Origin: an uncultured Duncaniella sp.
Lineage (GTDB): Bacteria; Bacteroidota; Bacteroidia; Bacteroidales; Muribaculaceae
Length of the DNA: 64,000 bases
Assembly: GCF_910578445.1 (NCBI RefSeq)
Contig: NZ_CAJTQC010000003.1
Coordinates: forward strand, 153,804-217,803
Direction of reading: 5' to 3'
Numbering within the stretch: position 1 is the stretch's first letter; each line of letters begins with the position of its first letter. The position numbers and the translations under genes were made by a program. Shown one piece after another: positions 17,750 through 27,309 of the stretch. The notes under the pieces are model-generated. The model worked only from the letters and a program-made list of their open reading frames with translations, had not been told where the DNA came from and made no database searches.

Positions 17750-19957
17750 TTACTTCGCTGTCAGGCGGAGGATGCGGGAGGCGTAGTCGGTGTTTTTGTG
17801 GTAGTCGACTTTGTGGGTGAGGGGGATTTCGAGTCCGTTTGACATAAGGTAGCGGCCGGTGAAGCTTTTGCCTTCGAAACTCAGTGGCTCGTTGTCGATG
17901 CGGTTGAGTTCGGTCACTGTGTAGGTCTTGTCGGGGTCGAGTCCGGCCATGACCACGCGCGGAAGCTGCTGGTTCATGAATGTCTCGGTCTTCCACCAAT
18001 AGAACACTGCATCATCCTTTTCGGGGGTGATATACATCATCGAGGCTACGCCTTTGCCGTCGTAGGGTGAGACGAGGCGGTAGATGTCGCCGAACTGCAC
18101 AATCGGGCGGATTTTCTTGTAGTCGGCGATGGCGTTTTTGACAATGGCTTTCTCCTCGTCGGTCATATTTTTAGGCTGGAGTTCAAGGCCGAGTCGTCCG
18201 CTCATTGCCACATCGGCGCGGAACTTGACGGGGATGCGGCGGAATGTCTGATGGTTAGGCGACGCAGAGATGTGTGAACCCATGGCAATTGCGGGGAAGA
18301 AATAGCTTGTGCCCCATTGCATGTAGATGCGCTGGAGAGCATCGTTGTTGTCACTCGTCCAGAATTCGTCAAACCACGGAAGGACACCCCAGTTGGCGCG
18401 TCCGCCACCGCTGGCACATGCCTGAATTGTCACATCGGGATGAGCCTTACGGATGCGGTTGAGCACAGTCTCGAATCCCTGATGGTAGTCGATGTAGAGA
18501 TGGCTCTGATTGTCGGCGGTGAGATATTGCGAGCCGTGGTCCATTATCGGAGCGTTGGCATCCCATTTGATATAGTCGATTTCGGGATATTTGCGCATGA
18601 GTGTGTCGACGACCGTAAACACTATGTCCTGCACTTTGGGGTTGGCGAGGTCGAGCACGAGCTGTGTGCCTCCGCGTCCTTGTGTCGCCGGGCGCTTTGC
18701 GGCTTTGATGATGTATTCCGGATGCTTTTCGTAGAGTTCGCTGACCGTGTTGGTCATTTCCGGCTCGATCCAGATGCCGAATTTAATGCCATTGGATTTC
18801 GCTGTTTCTATGAGTCCTTGGATTCCGTTTGGAAGTTTGTCGGTGTCGACAACCCAGTCGCCAAGCGAAGTGCTGTCGTTGTCGCGTGGATATTTGTCGC
18901 CAAACCATCCGTCGTCCATGACGAAGAGTTCGCCGCCCATGTCGGCAATGTCTTTCATCATACCTGCCATTCCTGCCTCGTCGATGTCAAAGTAGACACC
19001 TTCCCAAGAGTTGAGGAGGATGCGCCGTTCTTTGTTGCCGTTATGTAGACGGTGGTTTCGTCCCCAGCGGTGGAAATTGCGGCTGACACCCGACAATCCC
19101 TCTTCGGAATATGTCAGGGCAAGCGGTGGTGTCACGAAGCTTTCACCTTTTTTGAGGTTGTAGGCAGAGTTTTCCTCGTTGATGCCTGCGAAGAAGTGGT
19201 GATAGTTGCTGTCGTCAGTGTCGATGAAGAGCTTATAGTTGCCTGAATATTCGAGAGCCGCTCCGATGGTGCGGCCGGTATTCTCCTGCGGCTTGCCGTC
19301 GAGCGACAGCATGATTTCGGCATGTGAGGTGTGTGAATTGCGCACACCGTCCTTGTTTTTGATCATGCGCACACCGTGGTTGAGTGGAGTCTGCGAGAGT
19401 TTTCCCTCGTTTGCCCATGAACCGTAGAGCTGCGAGAGCCATACATCGCCGTAGCGCACCGGCAGGTAGCCCGACATGAAGCGGTTGAGCCTTACAGTCC
19501 CTTTTTCATTATTTGTGACATCCACCCATGTCTCGATGACATCCTCTGCGGGATATGTCCGATAGTTGACGTTGAGGTTAAATGGATAGACTTTGTCGCG
19601 CATGGAGATTGTGGTGACTTTCGCACCGTCGGGCGCGGTAGTCGTGTCTATGCCTGTCACTTCTACGTCGGTGGTCATGTTGCCGTCGGCATGGGTCACG
19701 CTCATGGCTGCCTCGCCTTGGGGAAGTATGCCATAGACAGGATAGGCGTTACGGTCGATAGCTCCGGCCTCTTTCAGCGTTGCGATGTCGGAGCTTGCCA
19801 TCTTGTTGCCGTAGTGCAGGAGCCGGAGGCTTCCGCCTTTTTCCGCGTCAAGTATGAGAGACGTGTTTGGAGTTGAAATGTCGACAATCTCGGCTTTGAC
19901 AATAGCGGGGGTTGACAGGCCGAGAAGAGCCGAAAGGAAGATATTGATATGTTTCAT
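17750..19957 (-). CDS. GH36 alpha-galactosidase
   Basis: The 735-residue exported enzyme should remove terminal alpha-galactose from galactomannan, raffinose-type sugars or similar. I start it at the ATG at 19957, which gives the signal peptide MKHINIFLSALLGLSTPAIVKA; an upstream start at 20011 would fall inside the -7 box. The beta-supersandwich N-domain is followed by the barrel with FVMDDGWFGD, FGIWIEPEM, nucleophile Asp466 in YIKWDAN and the acid/base motif WTSDNND. C-terminal beta domain is complete. It is transcribed alone, towards the GH29 gene. Confidence 0.94.
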   Translation of the reverse strand: MKHINIFLSALLGLSTPAIVKAEIVDISTPNTSLILDAEKGGSLRLLHYGNKMASSDIATLKEAGAIDRNAYPVYGILPQGEAAMSVTHADGNMTTDVEVTGIDTTTAPDGAKVTTISMRDKVYPFNLNVNYRTYPAEDVIETWVDVTNNEKGTVRLNRFMSGYLPVRYGDVWLSQLYGSWANEGKLSQTPLNHGVRMIKNKDGVRNSHTSHAEIMLSLDGKPQENTGRTIGAALEYSGNYKLFIDTDDSNYHHFFAGINEENSAYNLKKGESFVTPPLALTYSEEGLSGVSRNFHRWGRNHRLHNGNKERRILLNSWEGVYFDIDEAGMAGMMKDIADMGGELFVMDDGWFGDKYPRDNDSTSLGDWVVDTDKLPNGIQGLIETAKSNGIKFGIWIEPEMTNTVSELYEKHPEYIIKAAKRPATQGRGGTQLVLDLANPKVQDIVFTVVDTLMRKYPEIDYIKWDANAPIMDHGSQYLTADNQSHLYIDYHQGFETVLNRIRKAHPDVTIQACASGGGRANWGVLPWFDEFWTSDNNDALQRIYMQWGTSYFFPAIAMGSHISASPNHQTFRRIPVKFRADVAMSGRLGLELQPKNMTDEEKAIVKNAIADYKKIRPIVQFGDIYRLVSPYDGKGVASMMYITPEKDDAVFYWWKTETFMNQQLPRVVMAGLDPDKTYTVTELNRIDNEPLSFEGKSFTGRYLMSNGLEIPLTHKVDYHKNTDYASRILRLTAK

Positions 19958-20008
19958 GGAGAATGATAAAAAATGTGTCAGGGTATAGAGATGTTGTTGA
20001 TATATTGA

Positions 20009-20016
20009 CAAATGTA
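20009..20016 (-). promoter_or_regulatory. Candidate -7 element of the GH36 gene
   Basis: TACATTTG on the minus strand matches TAnnTTTG exactly, 51 bp upstream of the chosen start at 19957. It overlaps the upstream alternative start at 20011 and so argues against that start. Confidence 0.55.
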
Positions 20017-20152
20017 GTAAATAACATTGTCATGGACAACCTCATGGATTGTATCGGCAAAAAAATGATAAAATAGTACCTGAAAATATTTACAATACTG
20101 TGACATTTTACGTTTCAGGAAATAATTGCCAATTTAATTACGAAAATATTCG

Positions 20153-20160
20153 TAAATTTG
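20153..20160 (+). promoter_or_regulatory. Candidate -7 element of the DsbD-type gene
   Basis: TAAATTTG matches TAnnTTTG, 58 bp upstream of the ATG at 20219. The -33 match is poor. Confidence 0.45.
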
Positions 20161-20218
20161 CGCTTCGAAAGTTAACCCCAATCAACCAATCACACATTTC
20201 GAAAAACTTGCAAATCAC

Positions 20219-22276
20219 ATGAGAAAGCTTGCTTTAACATTTTCTCTACTGGTGGCGCTTATGTGCAACATGGCGCTTGGACAGATTATGACCCCTGTCA
20301 AATGGGATGCTAAAGTAGATATGACCGGCGACGATAAAGGTCAGGTTGTGCTTACGGCTACTATTAGCAACGGTTGGCACATGTATTCACTTGACTGCGA
20401 TCCGGATGCCGGACCTCAGATTCTTGAGATTACCTACCCAAAACTAAACGGTGTCACCCTTGAAGGGAAGCCGACTCCAAACAAGCCTTCGCACAAGCAG
20501 TATGACGACATGTTCGGGGCTGAACTTTCATGGTGGACGCAGGGCGTGACAATTACACAGAAGTTCAAAGCAACCCAGCCTGACTTCAACATTGATGTGA
20601 TGGTTGTGTGCTCGGCTTGTAACGATGAAAACTGTATCCCACCTTCCCGCTCGACTTTCAATCTTTCAGGCAAGGCGAAAATAAAAGCGTCTGCCAACAA
20701 AGAAGAACCGAAGGCCGCTGCTGAACTTCCTGCTGAAAAAGAAGAGGTTGCAGCAGTGCTCGATGCCGTTGCTGAGTCTGTTGAGGCTGCTTCCGACTCG
20801 CTTGCAGCTGTAGCCGATACGCTCGTGACCGCTGCCGCCGACAGCAAGGCGGCCGACCTCTGGGCTCCGGTCTCGTTTAAGGATGCCGAGAATGCCGAGG
20901 ATTTTTCAACAACTTCGCTGTGGTACATCTTTTTCACCTGTTTCCTTGGCGGTCTTGTAGCGCTCTTCACTCCGTGTGTATGGCCTATGATTCCAATGAC
21001 TGTCAGCTTCTTCCTGAAGAAAGGTAAGGACCGCAGCAAGAGCATCATTGATGCCTGCACCTACGGCCTGTCGATTATTGTAATCTATGTTGCTCTCGGT
21101 CTTCTTATCACAGGTCTCTTTGGCGCAAGCTCGCTCAATGCACTTTCGACTTCGGCTGTCTGCAATATAATCTTCTTCCTCCTGTTGGTAGTGTTTGCCA
21201 TCAGCTTCTTCGGAGCTTTTGAAATCAAACTTCCATCGTCGTGGTCAAACAAGATGGACGCGACAGCCGAGAAGACAACCGGTCTGCTCTCGATTTTCTT
21301 CATGGCTTTCACCCTGACGCTTGTATCATTCTCGTGCACAGGCCCGATTATCGGTACGCTTCTCGTCGAGGCAGCTTCGCAGGGCGACCTCTGGGGCCCG
21401 GCAATCGGTATGCTTGGATTCTCGACCGCACTCGCGCTTCCGTTCATGCTCTTCGCCATGTTCCCGACCATGCTTCAGGCAGCTCCGAGCTCGGGCGGCT
21501 GGATGAACACTCTCAAAGTGGTGCTTGGTTTCGTCGAACTCGCTCTCTCACTCAAGTTCCTCTCGGTTGCCGACCTCGCATATGGATGGCATATCCTTGA
21601 CCGCGAAGCATTCCTTGCCCTCTGGATTGTGATGTTCGCTCTTCTCGGCCTCTATCTCCTCGGCCAGTTCAACTTTGCCCACTACGGCAAGGCTGACAGC
21701 TCAGTCGGCGTTTTCCGCTTCTTCCTTGCACTCTGTTCATTCTCATTCACCATCTATCTTATCCCCGGTCTCTGGGGTGCGCCTCTCAAGGGAGTCAGTG
21801 CGTTTGTTCCCCCGCTGTTCACTCAGGATTTCAATCTCTATGGCGACGGCTTCAAGGAATATGATGACTTTGAGGAGGGTATGAAGGTAGCTCGTGAGTC
21901 GGGCAAGCCTGTACTCGTTGACTTCTCCGGATTCGGATGTGTCAACTGCCGTAAGATGGAAGGCGCTGTCCTCGACGAACCTAACGTCAAGGCCATGATA
22001 GAAGACAACTTTACTGTCATCAAGCTTATGGTCGATGAGAAAAAGAACCTTCCTGAGCCTATAACCGTTAAAGAATATGGTAAGGAAATGACGCTCTACA
22101 CTTATGGCGACCGCTGGAGCTATCTGCAGCGCTACAAGTTTAATGCAAACGCCCAGCCTTACTATGTGATACTCAACGACAATGGCGAGCTGCTGTCAGG
22201 CCCTTACACATATGATGAGAATGTGGCCCGCTTCTCGGCGTTCCTCGAAAAGGGTATCAAGAGTTATAAGAAATAA
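20219..22276 (+). CDS. DsbD-type thiol:disulfide interchange protein
   Basis: The 685-residue inner-membrane protein passes electrons from the cytoplasm to the envelope to keep thiols reduced. A signal peptide is followed by the periplasmic alpha domain (residues ~22-150), which keeps two cysteines in VVCSACNDENCIPP. After a long Ala/Glu/Asp-rich linker (~155-220) comes the CcdA-like membrane domain, with CVWPMIPMTVSFF and, in the second half, SCTGPIIGTLL. The C-terminal thioredoxin-like domain carries the CxxC motif in GFGCVNCRKMEG. All three modules of DsbD are present. It precedes the DUF6155 gene by 10 bp. Confidence 0.93.
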   Translation: MRKLALTFSLLVALMCNMALGQIMTPVKWDAKVDMTGDDKGQVVLTATISNGWHMYSLDCDPDAGPQILEITYPKLNGVTLEGKPTPNKPSHKQYDDMFGAELSWWTQGVTITQKFKATQPDFNIDVMVVCSACNDENCIPPSRSTFNLSGKAKIKASANKEEPKAAAELPAEKEEVAAVLDAVAESVEAASDSLAAVADTLVTAAADSKAADLWAPVSFKDAENAEDFSTTSLWYIFFTCFLGGLVALFTPCVWPMIPMTVSFFLKKGKDRSKSIIDACTYGLSIIVIYVALGLLITGLFGASSLNALSTSAVCNIIFFLLLVVFAISFFGAFEIKLPSSWSNKMDATAEKTTGLLSIFFMAFTLTLVSFSCTGPIIGTLLVEAASQGDLWGPAIGMLGFSTALALPFMLFAMFPTMLQAAPSSGGWMNTLKVVLGFVELALSLKFLSVADLAYGWHILDREAFLALWIVMFALLGLYLLGQFNFAHYGKADSSVGVFRFFLALCSFSFTIYLIPGLWGAPLKGVSAFVPPLFTQDFNLYGDGFKEYDDFEEGMKVARESGKPVLVDFSGFGCVNCRKMEGAVLDEPNVKAMIEDNFTVIKLMVDEKKNLPEPITVKEYGKEMTLYTYGDRWSYLQRYKFNANAQPYYVILNDNGELLSGPYTYDENVARFSAFLEKGIKSYKK

Positions 22277-22286
22277 TTTCACACGA

Positions 22287-22814
22287 ATGTCAAAGACCAC
22301 TCTCCGCAAGGTGATAAAAGAATTTGAAGCTCCCGAACTCCGGGAGCTTCTTATTGATATATATACCAAAAGCAAGGAAGCCCGGGAACTGCTCGACTTC
22401 TTCGCCGAGCCTGATATTGAAAAAAAGTCGGAGCAGTATCGCGCGGTGCTGTCAAAGGAGGCGCGGCGCTACACGCGGAGGGCTTATCATCCGCGCATCG
22501 CACGTCTGAGGTCTACGATTAAGAAGTTCAAGACATTCGAGCCGGGAAACGAGGCTGTGGCAGAGCTGATGCTGCATACAATGACTGAACTGCTGTCGAT
22601 CGGCCGAGAAAACTGGTTGAGAGAGACTCTTTATGTGCAGATTCGGAAATTTGTCGGTGAAACGCTCGACTTTATTTCAGAAAACGGCCTGCTTGACGAA
22701 TTCATGCCTCGCATACGCAAGTCGGTTGACGGTATCAAAGATGTAGGAGCGTCTGTCAATCCGCTCCGGCGGATAATGGACTCCGAACTGAAACGAATCG
22801 GAAATCAGGACTGA
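22287..22814 (+). CDS. DUF6155-family protein
   Basis: The 175-residue basic, helix-rich protein starts MSKTTLRKVIKEFEAPEL at the ATG 10 bp after the DsbD-type gene; an in-frame upstream extension overlaps that gene and is rejected. The sequence (LIDIYTKSKEARELLDFFAEPD, then a basic stretch of Arg/Lys) matches DUF6155 proteins of Bacteroidota. No signal peptide or membrane segment. Function unknown; it probably shares the DsbD transcript. The large inverted repeat at 22840 follows it. Confidence 0.8.
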   Translation: MSKTTLRKVIKEFEAPELRELLIDIYTKSKEARELLDFFAEPDIEKKSEQYRAVLSKEARRYTRRAYHPRIARLRSTIKKFKTFEPGNEAVAELMLHTMTELLSIGRENWLRETLYVQIRKFVGETLDFISENGLLDEFMPRIRKSVDGIKDVGASVNPLRRIMDSELKRIGNQD

Positions 22815-22839
22815 CAATACCTGTCGGGCGACGCATAGA

Positions 22840-22979
22840 ATACAGAAATTCATAAATACAGAAATAACATATTTTCCCAATTCAATCTAATCATTGGTTT
22901 TAGAAGGCTCAATGCCGACTAAATGCCAATTTGATTATCGTGGAAAATATGTTATTTCTGTATTTATGAATTTCTGTAT
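22840..22979. repeat. Perfect 38-bp inverted repeat with 64-bp spacer
   Basis: Arms 22840-22877 and 22942-22979 are exact reverse complements over 38 bases. Each arm contains the decamer ATACAGAAAT twice, 16 bp apart. The element fills the gap between convergent DUF6155 and DUF695 genes and could end transcription from both sides, but the arms are much longer than needed for a terminator. It could also be a small non-autonomous mobile or intergenic repeat. The shared word GAATACAGAAA recurs at the terminator at 28599. Confidence 0.9.
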
Positions 22980-23001
22980 CTCGCTTTGTTTAATCAGTCG
23001 T

Positions 23002-23433
23002 TCAGTCAAGTCTGATTTCAGCTTCCGACATTTCATCATATTCGCTCCATTCCGGGTCATTTTCAGTGTAGATGGTGATTGGCAGGAGTGGAAATGATTC
23101 GAGAGCCTCGTTTAGCTTACGTCCGAAGATATGTGTGCTGAGTGTATAGAAAATCCAGTCGCGCTGATTGTCTCCCGTAAAAATGCCGGTGAGCACAGCC
23201 ACAGGATCTTTTCGAAATGCAGTCATCAATGCTTCCTGCACTTCCTCCATAAGAGTCGATGTTTCCTTGTCGGGCATTCCTTTTGCATCGCCTTCATATT
23301 TCCATGTCACTTCCACACGGATATTGAATCGGGGATTCGAACGGAATTTTTCGACGTCCTTGCGTCCTGTCACGAGAATCAGTCGGCCTGATTCGCTTTC
23401 GGTGGGGGCGGTCCACCATGTTCCTGTTTCCAT
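23002..23433 (-). CDS. DUF695-domain protein
   Basis: The 143-residue soluble protein matches the DUF695 family by its pattern of TWWTAPTESESGRLILVTGRKDV at the start, RFNIRVEVTWKYEG in the middle and VLTGIFTGDNQRDWIFYTLS in the second half. No export signal. The family has no established function. A TAnnTTTG box (TAAATTTG, minus strand, 23463-23470) lies 30 bp upstream of the ATG, so it is its own transcription unit. Confidence 0.75.
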   Translation of the reverse strand: METGTWWTAPTESESGRLILVTGRKDVEKFRSNPRFNIRVEVTWKYEGDAKGMPDKETSTLMEEVQEALMTAFRKDPVAVLTGIFTGDNQRDWIFYTLSTHIFGRKLNEALESFPLLPITIYTENDPEWSEYDEMSEAEIRLD

Positions 23434-23462
23434 AAATTGTCAGTTGTGTTGGGTTTCTGAGG

Positions 23463-23470
23463 CAAATTTA
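23463..23470 (-). promoter_or_regulatory. Candidate -7 element of the DUF695 gene
   Basis: TAAATTTG on the minus strand, an exact match to TAnnTTTG, 29 bp before the start codon. The rest of the gap to 23726 is AT-rich and shows no gene. Confidence 0.45.
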
Positions 23471-23726
23471 CAAAAAGAAATGACTTATTTCAGATGTTGA
23501 AGCGTTTTTAAGTCGCTGCAAAATGAATAAGCCTGACTGTCAGTATAGTCTACATGGCTGATATTTAGCACTTGTGTTTGGCTTAATGTGTTGTTTTATA
23601 GTGCGATATGGTATTGGATAAAGTCCGGTTAACATCGTTTAGTTAAAAAGGCAATTAAAAACTAAAGATGGGAAAAATGTGTTATAATGTTTAAATATAT
23701 TATACATAACAAAACGTAAGTCTGTC

Positions 23727-25127
23727 ATGTTGACCGGGCATAGTCTGATGATTAAAATATTGAATTGGCGGGAGAAGCATCTGTCGGAAAAGACGTTTGT
23801 TTTTCTCCTTGCAACGGCAGTAGGGCTATTGTCGGGGTGCGGTGCGTTTGTGCTTAAGCGGATGATTGCATGGGTCTCACATATCCTGACTGCGCATTTT
23901 CGAATAGGCTCGGGCAATTATGGACTATTGATAATCCCGGTTGTGGGCATAGTTCTGACAGGGATTTTCTGCCGTTACATTGTAAAAACCGATCTGTCGG
24001 ACGGCACTTCCAGGCTTATACATGATATTAAAAACAAGATGTATGCCCTTAAGAGCGCTATAGTCTACTCGCCGATTCTGGCAAGTACAATCACTCTCGG
24101 TTTCGGAGGTTCTGCCGGATCGGAAGGTCCGATAGCCTACACCGGAGCAGCGGTCGGGAGTAATGTCGCACGCATGTTCAGGCTCAGTCCGCAGATGGTA
24201 ATGATAATGCTTGGGTGTGGGGCAGGCGCCGGAATCGCCGGTATATTTAAATCGCCGCTCGGAGGCGCGCTGTTCACACTGGAGGTTCTGAGGATGCCGA
24301 TGTCGACTTTTTCGGTCATGGTGCTGCTCGTGACATCCATTACAGCTGCAATGACCGCATATCTTCTTTCGGGGTGCACAATCGACATCCCGTTCAATCA
24401 TCATTCCGGATTCGATATAGATATGCTTCCTTATGTCATTCTTCTTGGCATATTCTGCGGATGCTATTCGATTTACTATAGCTACATGATAAAGAAAGTC
24501 GCACAGCTCCTGCGGTGTGTCGCTAATCCGTGGATAAAGAATCTGTCGGGTGGAGTTATAATCTCGGTGCTTGTTTTTCTTTTCCCGGCGCTTTATGGCG
24601 AAGGTTACGTTACGGTCGGAAAAATCATAAATGGCAACTTCTCCACCATTCTCAATGACAGTATTTTCTTTGGCCATTCAGGTGGCGTGTGGTTGCTTAT
24701 ATTCGTAGCAGGAGGCATGGCGCTGGCGAAGTGTGTGGCCACCTCTGCAACAAACAATGGCGGAGGGGTGAGCGGAAATTTTGCTCCCTCACTGTTTGCC
24801 GGCTGTATCGTCGGATTCTTCTTTGCCGCTCTTTTTAACGAGATTTTCGGGCTGCATCTTCCGGTTGGGGAATTTGCGTTTTATGCTATGGCCGGTGTCA
24901 TGGCCGGTGCGATACGTGCGCCGTTGATGGCCATATTCCTTACGTGCGAAATGGGGGCTGCCTATTCCTATTTTTTTCCGCTTGTTGTCACGGCTTCGAT
25001 TTCATTCGGAATTGTCAGGCTGTTTACCGCCGACAGCTTCTTTTCGCGTCACGCCGATCGCAACAACGGTCTTGTTTCGGTCATGAAAAATCAGAGGAAG
25101 GAATCGGCTGATGCAAAAAAGCGATAA
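23727..25127 (+). CDS. ClC-family chloride channel/transporter
   Basis: The 466-residue membrane protein moves chloride (or, in some relatives, fluoride or exchanges chloride for protons). Selectivity-filter motifs are visible: FGGSAGSEGPIAYTGAA (the GxxGP region with the gating Glu), GCGAGAGIAGIFKSPLGGALF, and GGGVSGNFAPSLFAGC (the GxFxP region). About ten or more hydrophobic helices span the protein. No C-terminal CBS domains. Start is uncertain: Met8 at 23748 would remove a short non-helical extension. Confidence 0.9.
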   Translation: MLTGHSLMIKILNWREKHLSEKTFVFLLATAVGLLSGCGAFVLKRMIAWVSHILTAHFRIGSGNYGLLIIPVVGIVLTGIFCRYIVKTDLSDGTSRLIHDIKNKMYALKSAIVYSPILASTITLGFGGSAGSEGPIAYTGAAVGSNVARMFRLSPQMVMIMLGCGAGAGIAGIFKSPLGGALFTLEVLRMPMSTFSVMVLLVTSITAAMTAYLLSGCTIDIPFNHHSGFDIDMLPYVILLGIFCGCYSIYYSYMIKKVAQLLRCVANPWIKNLSGGVIISVLVFLFPALYGEGYVTVGKIINGNFSTILNDSIFFGHSGGVWLLIFVAGGMALAKCVATSATNNGGGVSGNFAPSLFAGCIVGFFFAALFNEIFGLHLPVGEFAFYAMAGVMAGAIRAPLMAIFLTCEMGAAYSYFFPLVVTASISFGIVRLFTADSFFSRHADRNNGLVSVMKNQRKESADAKKR

Positions 25128-25179
25128 AAAGGTTCGGAATTAGTTCGTTAATTTTTGTAAAAACTCACTGTGGGGTTGG

Positions 25180-25206
25180 TTTGCAGGGTGAATCTGCGTA
25201 ATTTTG
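25180..25206 (+). promoter_or_regulatory. Promoter of lgt
   Basis: TTTG (25180-25183) and TAATTTTG (25199-25206) form a -33/-7 pair with a 15-bp spacer, a little short of the usual spacing. The -7 box lies 39 bp upstream of the lgt start. Confidence 0.55.
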
Positions 25207-25245
25207 CAGGAATTTTAAATACGTTATAAACGCAAATTACGTAAA

Positions 25246-26106
25246 ATGTTAGATTTTATTACGTGGAACGCAGACCCGTTTCTCTTTCATATCGGCAATT
25301 TCGGTCTCCGATGGTATAGTCTTGCCTTCATGGTCGGTTTTCTTGTCGGCTATGAGATAGAATCACGCATCTATAAGCACGAAGGTGCGCCTGAACGGTG
25401 GCTCAGCATGCTCTTGCTGTGGACGATTGCCGGCACTATCATCGGCGCTCGTCTCGGGCATGTGTTTTTCTATCAGTGGGATCTCTACAAGCAAGATCCG
25501 ATTACGATTCTCTATGTATGGGAGGGTGGACTCGCCAGTCATGGCGGGACAATAGGAATTGTCCTGTGTATCATACTCTATTCGATTTTCACCACCAAAC
25601 GCAGTCCGCTTTGGGCTTTTGACCGGCTTGTCATTCCCATCGCGCTTGTAGGCGGTCTTATACGTCTCGGCAATTTGATGAATTCAGAGATTTTCGGTCA
25701 TGCTACCGACCTTCCGTGGGGATTTATGTTTATCCGCTCAGCCGAGTGGCGTCATCTCTACATGGGGCAGGCCTGTCACCCGACACAGATTTATGAAGCG
25801 CTGTGCTATTTTGCACTTTTCGGTTTGCTGATGTGGATGTATTGGAAGAAAAATGCCGAGGAGCGTCCCGGTCTGATATTCGGAGTGTTCTTTATTGGCA
25901 TATTCCTTCCGCGTTTCCTCATAGAGTTCATAAAGAACCCTCAGGTTGAATTTGAGCAGACCATGACGCTCAACATGGGGCAGTGGCTTAGTGTGCCGTT
26001 TATTCTTCTCGGCATCGGACTCGTGATTTACGCAATGTCACGTCCGCGACAGCATCTGACCTTCCCCAATCGCTTTGCCGAGGAGCTTCAGTCATCCAAA
26101 AAGTGA
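25246..26106 (+). CDS. lgt: Prolipoprotein diacylglyceryl transferase
   Basis: The 286-residue inner-membrane enzyme attaches diacylglycerol from phosphatidylglycerol to the lipobox cysteine of prolipoproteins, the first step for the many lipoproteins in this window. The Lgt signature is present in GGLIRLGNLMNSEIFG. Other conserved segments are WYSLAFMVGFLVGY near the N-terminus, ARLGHVFFY, GGLASHGGTIG and HPTQIYEAL. Seven or so membrane helices are evident. It has its own TAnnTTTG promoter. Confidence 0.97.
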   Translation: MLDFITWNADPFLFHIGNFGLRWYSLAFMVGFLVGYEIESRIYKHEGAPERWLSMLLLWTIAGTIIGARLGHVFFYQWDLYKQDPITILYVWEGGLASHGGTIGIVLCIILYSIFTTKRSPLWAFDRLVIPIALVGGLIRLGNLMNSEIFGHATDLPWGFMFIRSAEWRHLYMGQACHPTQIYEALCYFALFGLLMWMYWKKNAEERPGLIFGVFFIGIFLPRFLIEFIKNPQVEFEQTMTLNMGQWLSVPFILLGIGLVIYAMSRPRQHLTFPNRFAEELQSSKK

Positions 26107-26170
26107 TGTCATGAACCGGGCAACATGTTTTTTAGACAGGTTGCCGGGAGATGTTTTCAATGAAAATCAC

Positions 26171-26178
26171 TAATTTTG
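26171..26178 (+). promoter_or_regulatory. Candidate -7 element of pheS
   Basis: TAATTTTG, an exact TAnnTTTG match, lies 45 bp upstream of the pheS start codon. A -33 TTTG at the right distance is not obvious. Confidence 0.5.
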
Positions 26179-26223
26179 CAGAATATAACAGACCAATCAT
26201 TTACAGAATAAAACTAATCAGAA

Positions 26224-27243
26224 ATGATAGACAAAATAAATCAGCTTAAAGCTGAAATAGAGGGGCTTGTAGCAAAGACTCCTCAGGATGTGGAAGCGCT
26301 CCGCATCAAGTATCTGAGCAAGAAAGGCTCTATTTCAGAACTCATGACAGATTTCCGTTCGGTCGCTCCCGAACAGAAACGCGAGCTGGGACAGAAACTG
26401 AATGAACTGAAGACTTTTGCTTCCGAAAAGCTTGCTGCCCTCCGCGAGTCGCTTGAGAGTGTTGATGCCGGAGCGTCGGATCTGGACCTTTCACGCACTG
26501 CCGCTCCGATGCCGTTGGGAACACGTCATCCGCTTTCACTTGTCAAGAACGAAATTATCTCAATATTCTCGCGCCTCGGTTTCACAATAGCCGAAGGCCC
26601 TGAGATTGAGGATGACTGGCACGTGTTCTCCTCACTGAATTTTGCCGAGGATCATCCTGCGCGTGACATGCAGGACACTTTTTTTATCCAGCGTAATCCC
26701 GATGTGTTGCTGCGAACCCACACTTCATCTGTGCAGAGCCGTGTGATGGAAAAAACTCAGCCACCGATCCGCATCATCTGCCCGGGACGTGTCTACCGCA
26801 ATGAGGCTATTTCAGCGCGTGCCCACTGCTTCTTCCATCAGGTCGAGGCTCTTTATGTCGACAAGAACGTTTCGTTTGCCGACCTGCGTCAGACGCTTCT
26901 CTATTTCGCTCAGGAAATGTTTGGCCCTGAGACAAAGATACGTCTTCGTCCGAGCTATTTCCCCTTCACCGAGCCATCGGCCGAAATGGATATCTCATGT
27001 AATCTCTGCGGAGGCAAGGGCTGCTCTTTCTGCAAGCACACCGGATGGGTTGAAATCCTCGGTTGCGGAATGGTCGATCCCAACGTGCTTGAGGCTTGTG
27101 GCATAGATTCGAAGGAGTACACCGGTTTTGCTCTCGGAATGGGCGTGGAGCGTATCACAAACCTGAAATATCAGGTCAAGGATCTCCGTATGTTCTCCGA
27201 GAACGATGTCCGTTTCCTCCGTCAGTTTGAGGCTGCACACTGA
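26224..27243 (+). CDS. pheS: Phenylalanyl-tRNA synthetase alpha subunit
   Basis: The 339-residue subunit carries the aminoacylation site of the alpha2-beta2 enzyme. The N-terminal coiled coil is rich in Lys/Glu (residues 1-90). Class II motifs follow: HPLSLVKNEIISIFSRLGF, motif 2 around RTHTSSVQSRVM and CPGRVYRNEAISARAHCFFHQVE, and motif 3 in TGFALGMGVERITNLKY. Length is normal. The pheT gene is not adjacent: the next gene is nth, as in many Bacteroidota. Confidence 0.97.
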   Translation: MIDKINQLKAEIEGLVAKTPQDVEALRIKYLSKKGSISELMTDFRSVAPEQKRELGQKLNELKTFASEKLAALRESLESVDAGASDLDLSRTAAPMPLGTRHPLSLVKNEIISIFSRLGFTIAEGPEIEDDWHVFSSLNFAEDHPARDMQDTFFIQRNPDVLLRTHTSSVQSRVMEKTQPPIRIICPGRVYRNEAISARAHCFFHQVEALYVDKNVSFADLRQTLLYFAQEMFGPETKIRLRPSYFPFTEPSAEMDISCNLCGGKGCSFCKHTGWVEILGCGMVDPNVLEACGIDSKEYTGFALGMGVERITNLKYQVKDLRMFSENDVRFLRQFEAAH

Positions 27244-27309
27244 TAAGTGCCGGACCTTCTCTCCATTAATCCGTCTCTCCGTTAAACTCTTTAAGAAAGG
27301 GAAATAACC

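Noticed and set aside
18317..19048. A 243-codon plus-strand frame within the GH36 gene
   Set aside because: It is a shadow of the GH36 coding sequence on the other strand; the GH36 frame has all catalytic motifs.
23639..23917. A 92-codon minus-strand frame over the ClC gene start
   Set aside because: It is antisense to the well-supported ClC gene and shows no domain or signal.
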